NCBI RefSeq assembly: GCF_041260155.1
Contig: NC_091946.1
Location: 18,677,353 to 18,741,352, forward strand
Direction: 5' to 3'
Length of the DNA stretch: 64,000 nucleotides
Source: Ptychodera flava
Lineage: Eukaryota; Hemichordata; Enteropneusta; Ptychoderidae
Shown here: piece by piece, positions 49,585 to 64,000 of the stretch
Numbering within the stretch: the stretch's first letter is position 1
How the letters are laid out: each line of letters opens with the position of its first letter
Notes under the pieces: generated by a model
The model's database searches: none
What the model saw: only the letters and a program-made list of their open reading frames with translations
What the model was told of the DNA's origin: nothing
Position numbers and translations under genes: made by a program

Positions 49585-51031
49585 CCCCAAGTGAAAATGT
49601 GTTCGCGATCAAATCTTCCTGTATTTTTTTCAGAATTTTCGACAAAATCATTGCTTCTTAAATCTTTTGTAAAGCATAAAATACTAAAATAAAAATGCGA
49701 TGTGCCATGTCTCCAGATTTCTAAAATATCGTTCGTTGACCCGGCGTTCGACGGAATACTCATTTCGCAAACTTGTGACGCAGTTGAAATTCAATACTGA
49801 CCGCCAAATAATCTTAATGAGACGAGATCATTCTAGACATCCTCCAAATTATCCAACCATTCGCGTTAGAGTTCAGCTCGCTTAGAGTATCATAACATTC
49901 TTCGGCCTTCGTTTAGATCGACCCTAATCTCTCCCATTTAGGAAATAAATACACAAGCTACCTTGACAAAACTTCGTGCACCATCCAGGACCAAACGCAC
50001 TACAAATCTGTCTTGACGTCATCATCTCCTTACATGGTAATCGGCATACCGTATTTTTTAGCAAAGGAGACACAGAATACGTCGGAGTATTCAGTTTCAA
50101 AACGTATTACATTGTGTGATGTTGTCAAAAGAAGGTAATGTTACTGCAGTGTTTAAATAACAAAACACAAAAGTTCAAATCAGTTTATTTTGGACTGGCT
50201 TTACCCAACATTTTATATTGTTTCTTATGCCAGATTTGACCACGTGCTTACTGGCGACCCCTTTACATGCAAATTTTGTGTCAAATGGTGTGTTCTCCTG
50301 GAAAAACAAACGTACGATTTCTATATGAAGGAGGCGAAATTTGCCCTCAAAACTCGAAACCACCCCTTTATGGGGTGTACCTAGCTATTTTGAACGAGCT
50401 TCTCGAATCTGCAGCTCTATTTCGAAATGATGGTCTGGTTTTCTCAGCTCAAGGATAAGTGTTCTCCATCGCTGTGGGCATTACTATTCTCAACTGGGGG
50501 TACAGTTTCAGTCGTAATGTTTTTCATTGTGTCCGGGATATAAAACCTTTCCTATTCACAATTTTACTTTGATTAACACTAGTCCACATATTGTCAGCGA
50601 TTAAACATGTTTCAAGTTTAAATGTTAAATTCTGGTCTCGAGCCCTCTTGTTCGACCAAACTGAAATTACCCCTCCCACTTTGGCTCGTCCAGTGGGTGT
50701 AGCAAGGGTCGTGCCATCGCCTAGGAAACGGAGGGTGCATTAATTGTTGCATTTCGATGCACATTTTGATTATATTCAGAAGATTTTGTGGCAAAAACTC
50801 AGATAGAGAAGCATTAATATTCACATCTCACTTATTCAAGACTGGCTGAGAGCAGCACTTCCATTCAGTTAACATCATTACGCCATTTATTATGCCAAGA
50901 AAGATGACGCCAAGACATTTTGCTCTCCCTGGTCTCAGCCAGAAATGGTTATACCTTACAGAGTTTTTTCCCACGGAATGAAAACAAATGTACTTGGCTG
51001 AGGCCCAAGTACAATAAGTATATATATATAA

Positions 51032-51115
<84 letters not shown>

Positions 51116-51880
51116 CAGGTGGTTTCAAGTAGAAACTAAAATCTCATTACACTATGTGTTTCACGTTATTGTGATCTTCAGATGAGAATGATCAGCTATT
51201 CGACGTGGCAAGCCTTATGTTAGAGCCTAGTACTGACTACATTTTCCAGTATTTACTGATTAAAGATTGATATAGTTGCCTGATCATTCATGAGAAACGT
51301 CTGCTTTCCATATTCCATATTATATAGGTAGGGGAAAACATGTAAAGCAAGCTAATTCTGATTCTATAAAGTTTAAATCCAGTGGAATACCTTGACAACA
51401 AACCCATCTTTTATTGCAGGAAAATAATAATGATAAATGTGAATAAATGTATGTCTGTCACTATATTTTCGTTTTCAAAAAATGTAATCTTCATTGAAAT
51501 CAGTGAACTGGAATATAAGTTTTGGAATACTGTCTCAGATTTCTGTTCCTTTGAGTTTTTATACAAAAAATATCTGAAAAAAACACTTTCCAAGTGCCTC
51601 CAAATAACACAATTTTAATCTCTATTTTTCAAAGCTCCAACGGGTCCCCCCTCCTGACCTCCCCCCATTGCGGGTCGCTTATAGTGGCCCTCTGGTAAAA
51701 AATTATTACAGAGAACACTGCATGTCATCAGAGCACTGGATACAGACCTGTACATCAGCCCCTGTCACAGCAATGGGACATCTTTCCGACACAGACCTGT
51801 ACCACAGGGTTTAAATCAGGGTCTGTACAGGGCCTGTCGCAGCAGCAATCCATTTTACTGTATAGATATTTAACTTTCCC
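49585..51880. other. Spacer between kinase and NSUN5, right part
   Basis: Apart from the (TA)n tract, no gene or element recognised. Frames here are short and without motifs. Confidence 0.5.
51018..51114. repeat. (TA)n microsatellite
   Basis: About 47 TA units with one AAG break near 51030. Confidence 0.97.
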
Positions 51881-51892
51881 ATTTTTTTTTTT

Positions 51893-52046
51893 TTTTTTTG
51901 GGGGGGGGGGGTCACTCAAAATTTCTGCAGCAGAAAGGGGGTTACTCAAACACGTCATGGTTGACAGGGGGGGGGGTACTCGAAATTTGGAGTTTCTAAA
52001 GCAATTCCTCCGACCCCCCCCCGGCCGAAAATAATAACGGCTCCCT
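51893..52046. mobile_element. Truncated copy of the GGGAGCCGT element
   Basis: The right end CGGCTCCC with the AATTCCTCCGACCCCCCCC pattern repeats the terminus of the 42169-43773 element. The left part is missing and replaced by a T/G homopolymer run at 51883-51911. It lies 0.25 kb upstream of the NSUN5 promoter motifs. Confidence 0.7.
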
Positions 52047-52297
52047 AAAATGAGAATCTGTACTTTGACTTTCAAAGAAACAAATTAAACGTGTTCTCGA
52101 AAATACCCTTGTGTAAAGTAAGTGAATCGTTGATAAAGTATACAAACGCGTCTTACTTTTACATTTGAGTATATTTCCCCCGGAAACCAGGTGTATGCAC
52201 ATTTTGTATGAGCAAACTTTTAATAGCCGAACAGTAGACGAAAAGCCATATCGCGCGCGCCCGACTAGCACATCTCTTGGTTACAGATGATGCGGCA

Positions 52298-52454
52298 GAG
52301 GGCGGGCTTCCCGGAAGTATTCCCTGAAAGGTTGCGCACATGCGCAAAATCAGGTAAACAGTCAACAGCGTGACACTAACCAGCTAACCCTGCTATACTA
52401 CATTGAACACGTTCGCAAAGTCATAGACAGTAGAAGTCTCGCGTCTACTGTCTA
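52298..52454 (+). promoter_or_regulatory. Candidate NSUN5 core promoter and leader hairpin
   Basis: Upstream of the NSUN5 ATG lie a GC box (GAGGGCGGG, 52298-52306), an ETS site (CCGGAAGT, 52311-52318) and an NRF1-like palindrome (TGCGCACATGCGCA, 52333-52346). The combination is typical of TATA-less housekeeping promoters. Nearer the ATG, TAGACAGTAGA (52424-52434) and TCTACTGTCTA (52444-52454) form a perfect 11-bp inverted repeat with a 9-base loop. It ends 7 bases before the ATG and would sit in the 5' leader if transcription starts upstream. Confidence 0.55.
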
Positions 52455-52461
52455 CGGCAAG

Positions 52462-62256
<9,795 letters not shown>

Positions 62257-62414
62257 TAAATATTTCTTATCAAATAGTCTTTTAAAAATACAGGCTTGTG
62301 AAATGTGCAAACCAATGTGGGGTTCTGTAAATTCCATATAACTTTTCTGCTGTCATACTTGTAACTACATTAATTCAATCCTACCAGGTTGATACCTCTT
62401 TACAACTACAATTG

Positions 62415-62655
62415 AAGTATGCACCAGTGTTTTCTCTGCATATTCACTGAAGGAGGCAATTTCTGCCCCATTCATCAAAATTAGGGGACAAACTTGACAT
62501 TTGAGGGGGCAGTATTTTTTAACACTTACTAATGACATTAAACAACATATCCTATCAAAACATGAACATAAAATGGCACTAGTATCTATGGAGACTGATG
62601 CACAACTACATGTGTGTCCTGTACTGTGTTTTCTTTTCAATGCGTACACTCCACG
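62415..62655. other. Possible short insertion between TATGCAC repeats
   Basis: TATGCAC occurs just before CAGTGTTTTCTCTGC (62414) and just before CAGGGCTCGAAATTAGC (about 62664). Both following sequences look like hAT left ends. The arrangement suggests nested or tandem hAT-like ends, without matching right ends. Confidence 0.35.
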
Positions 62656-62755
62656 CTATGCACCAGGGCTCGAAATTAGCTTTTACACTGGTAGTCCACT
62701 TGGGCTACCATTTTTTGCTCACGTGTTGACACACGTGAGCATATGTTGCAGCGAT

Positions 62756-62818
62756 GTCTGTCTGTCTGTGTGTCTGTCTGTCTGTCTGTGTGTCTGTCTG
62801 TGGGTCTGTCTGTCTGTG
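62756..62818 (+). repeat. (GTCT)n microsatellite
   Basis: TCTG/TGTG units in NSUN5 intron 5. Confidence 0.9.
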
Positions 62819-62936
62819 GGCTCAATATCTCAAAAACGGCTCATCAGATCAGAATCAAATCTGGTACATAGATTCAGTTTGCAAATGGTAAGAACTGATT
62901 AGTTTTTGGTGGGTGTGGCTTGCTTACTTTTTGCTC

Positions 62937-63990
62937 ATTTGCATAATTAATGATTTTAGAAAAAACGGATATACATTGAGAACGATTGCACGCAATTTGA
63001 TGAGATTTGCTACAAATGTTGATCATATCAAGATATATCAGCTGTGAAAGTTATTAAAGGGGTGATGTGAAAGATAATTACTAATTTGCATATTTAATGA
63101 AATTTCCTAATTAGGCGTATATATCTGAATTTACTTGATCAAAATTGACAAAACTTAGTATGCATATTGAGGATACTATGATTTAACATTATTGAAAGTC
63201 ATTAAGAATTTTTACTTCATCCAAATCATAATTTGCATATTTAATGACCTTTTGAAAGTAAGGATATATATTTGAATTTACAAGACTAAAATTGATGAAA
63301 CTTGCTATGTACATTAAAGATACTATGATAGAACATTATTAGAACATTAAATGTCATTAAGCATTTTTACTTCAGCCAATGCCTAATTTGCATATTTTAT
63401 GAACTTTCCTAATTAGGGGTATTTATCTGAATTGACGAGACCAAAGTTGACGAAACTGGCTATGTACATTAAAGATACTATGATAGAACATTATTGAAAG
63501 TCATTAAGCATTTGAACTTTAGCCAATTCCTTATTTGCATATTTAATGAACTTTCATAATCAGAGATATATATCTGTATTGACCAGACCAAAGTTGACGA
63601 AACTTGCTATGTACATTAAAGATACCATGATACGACGTTACTGAAAGTCATTAAGCATTTTACTTCATCCAGCTCCTAATTTGAATATTTAATGAATTTT
63701 TGAAATTAGGGATATATATTTGAATTTACATGTACATGACCAAAATTGATGAAACTTTCTATGTACATTAAAGATACTATTATGTAGGCTAACATTATTG
63801 CAAGGCATTAAGCATTTTTGCTTCAGCCAATTCCTAATTTGTGTATTTAATGAACTTTCCTAATTAGGGATATACATTGTATACTTGGATTTATTTGATC
63901 AAAGTTGGTATAACATGCTATGTATATTGATGATTATACCAGGTTATACCAATGTTAAAAGTCATTTCGCACTTAAGTTTTCATGTCAGC
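62937..63990 (+). repeat. Tandem array of about 150-bp units, running to the window edge
   Basis: ATTTGCATATTTAATGA-like anchors occur near 62937, 63083, 63229, 63385, 63533, 63678 and 63836, a spacing of 145-158 bp. Units also share CCTAATTAGGGATATATATC, GATGAAACTTGCTATGTACA and AAAGTCATTAAGCATTTTTA-like segments. The array sits in NSUN5 intron 5 or beyond. Confidence 0.85.
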
Positions 63991-64000
63991 TAATTAATAG

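Noticed and set aside
49305..49763. 152-codon minus-strand frame
   Set aside because: Its end overlaps a terminal-repeat element and no domain is seen.
62937..63990. CRISPR-like regular repeats
   Set aside because: Units are about 150 bp, diverged throughout and without unique spacers; eukaryotic context.

Overview
The window is eukaryotic, intron-rich and repeat-dense. It looks like an invertebrate animal genome, probably a marine deuterostome such as a hemichordate, echinoderm or cephalochordate. That placement is an impression from gene content, short exons in kilobase introns and many small DNA transposons; no species can be named from the sequence. I see no prokaryotic feature: no operon, ribosome binding site, CRISPR array, rRNA or recognisable tRNA.

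Three spliced protein genes can be rebuilt with consensus splice sites and consistent phases. (1) 8547-16805, minus strand: a complete six-exon cytosolic sulfotransferase of 306 aa with PAPS-binding loop, catalytic His and dimerisation motif. (2) 24256-39859, minus strand: a complete nine-exon germinal-centre kinase III (STK24/25/26, i.e. MST3/SOK1/MST4) of 477 aa, or about 408 aa if the in-frame stop directly behind exon 8 is used. (3) 52462 to beyond the right edge, plus strand: the first five exons of NSUN5, a 28S rRNA m5C methyltransferase, ending in SAM motif I; the catalytic part lies outside the window. The genes are unrelated in function. The kinase and NSUN5 diverge from a 12.6-kb spacer (39860-52461).

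Most of the rest is mobile or repeated DNA. 1-8546 holds fold-back elements, long hairpins and a LINE remnant. The sulfotransferase introns hold a mariner remnant that still shows D34D spacing, an (ATGT)n and a (TC)n tract, and a nuclear-receptor-type direct repeat. The kinase introns hold TTAA-flanked MITEs, a 902-bp element with a 5-bp target duplication, and a 1.2-kb hAT-like element with a near-perfect 8-bp duplication. The 39.9-52.5 kb spacer holds nested TA-flanked elements, a Harbinger-like element flanked by TTA, a 5'-truncated LINE inserted into a tandem repeat, and AT microsatellites. NSUN5 intron 1 holds a palindrome with two arms of about 582 bp, a further inverted repeat, a terminal-repeat element of a family seen elsewhere in the window, a run of about 60 C and a fold-back element built of short repeated units. 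Later NSUN5 introns hold a reverse transcriptase remnant, a 2.1-kb terminal-repeat element and, at the right edge, a tandem array of about 150-bp units.

Nothing here amounts to an undescribed multigene system. The most unusual material is the structural DNA (very large palindrome, recurrent fold-back family, subterminal-repeat fold-back) and two gene-level questions: the C-terminus of the kinase and a possible hairpin in the NSUN5 5' leader.
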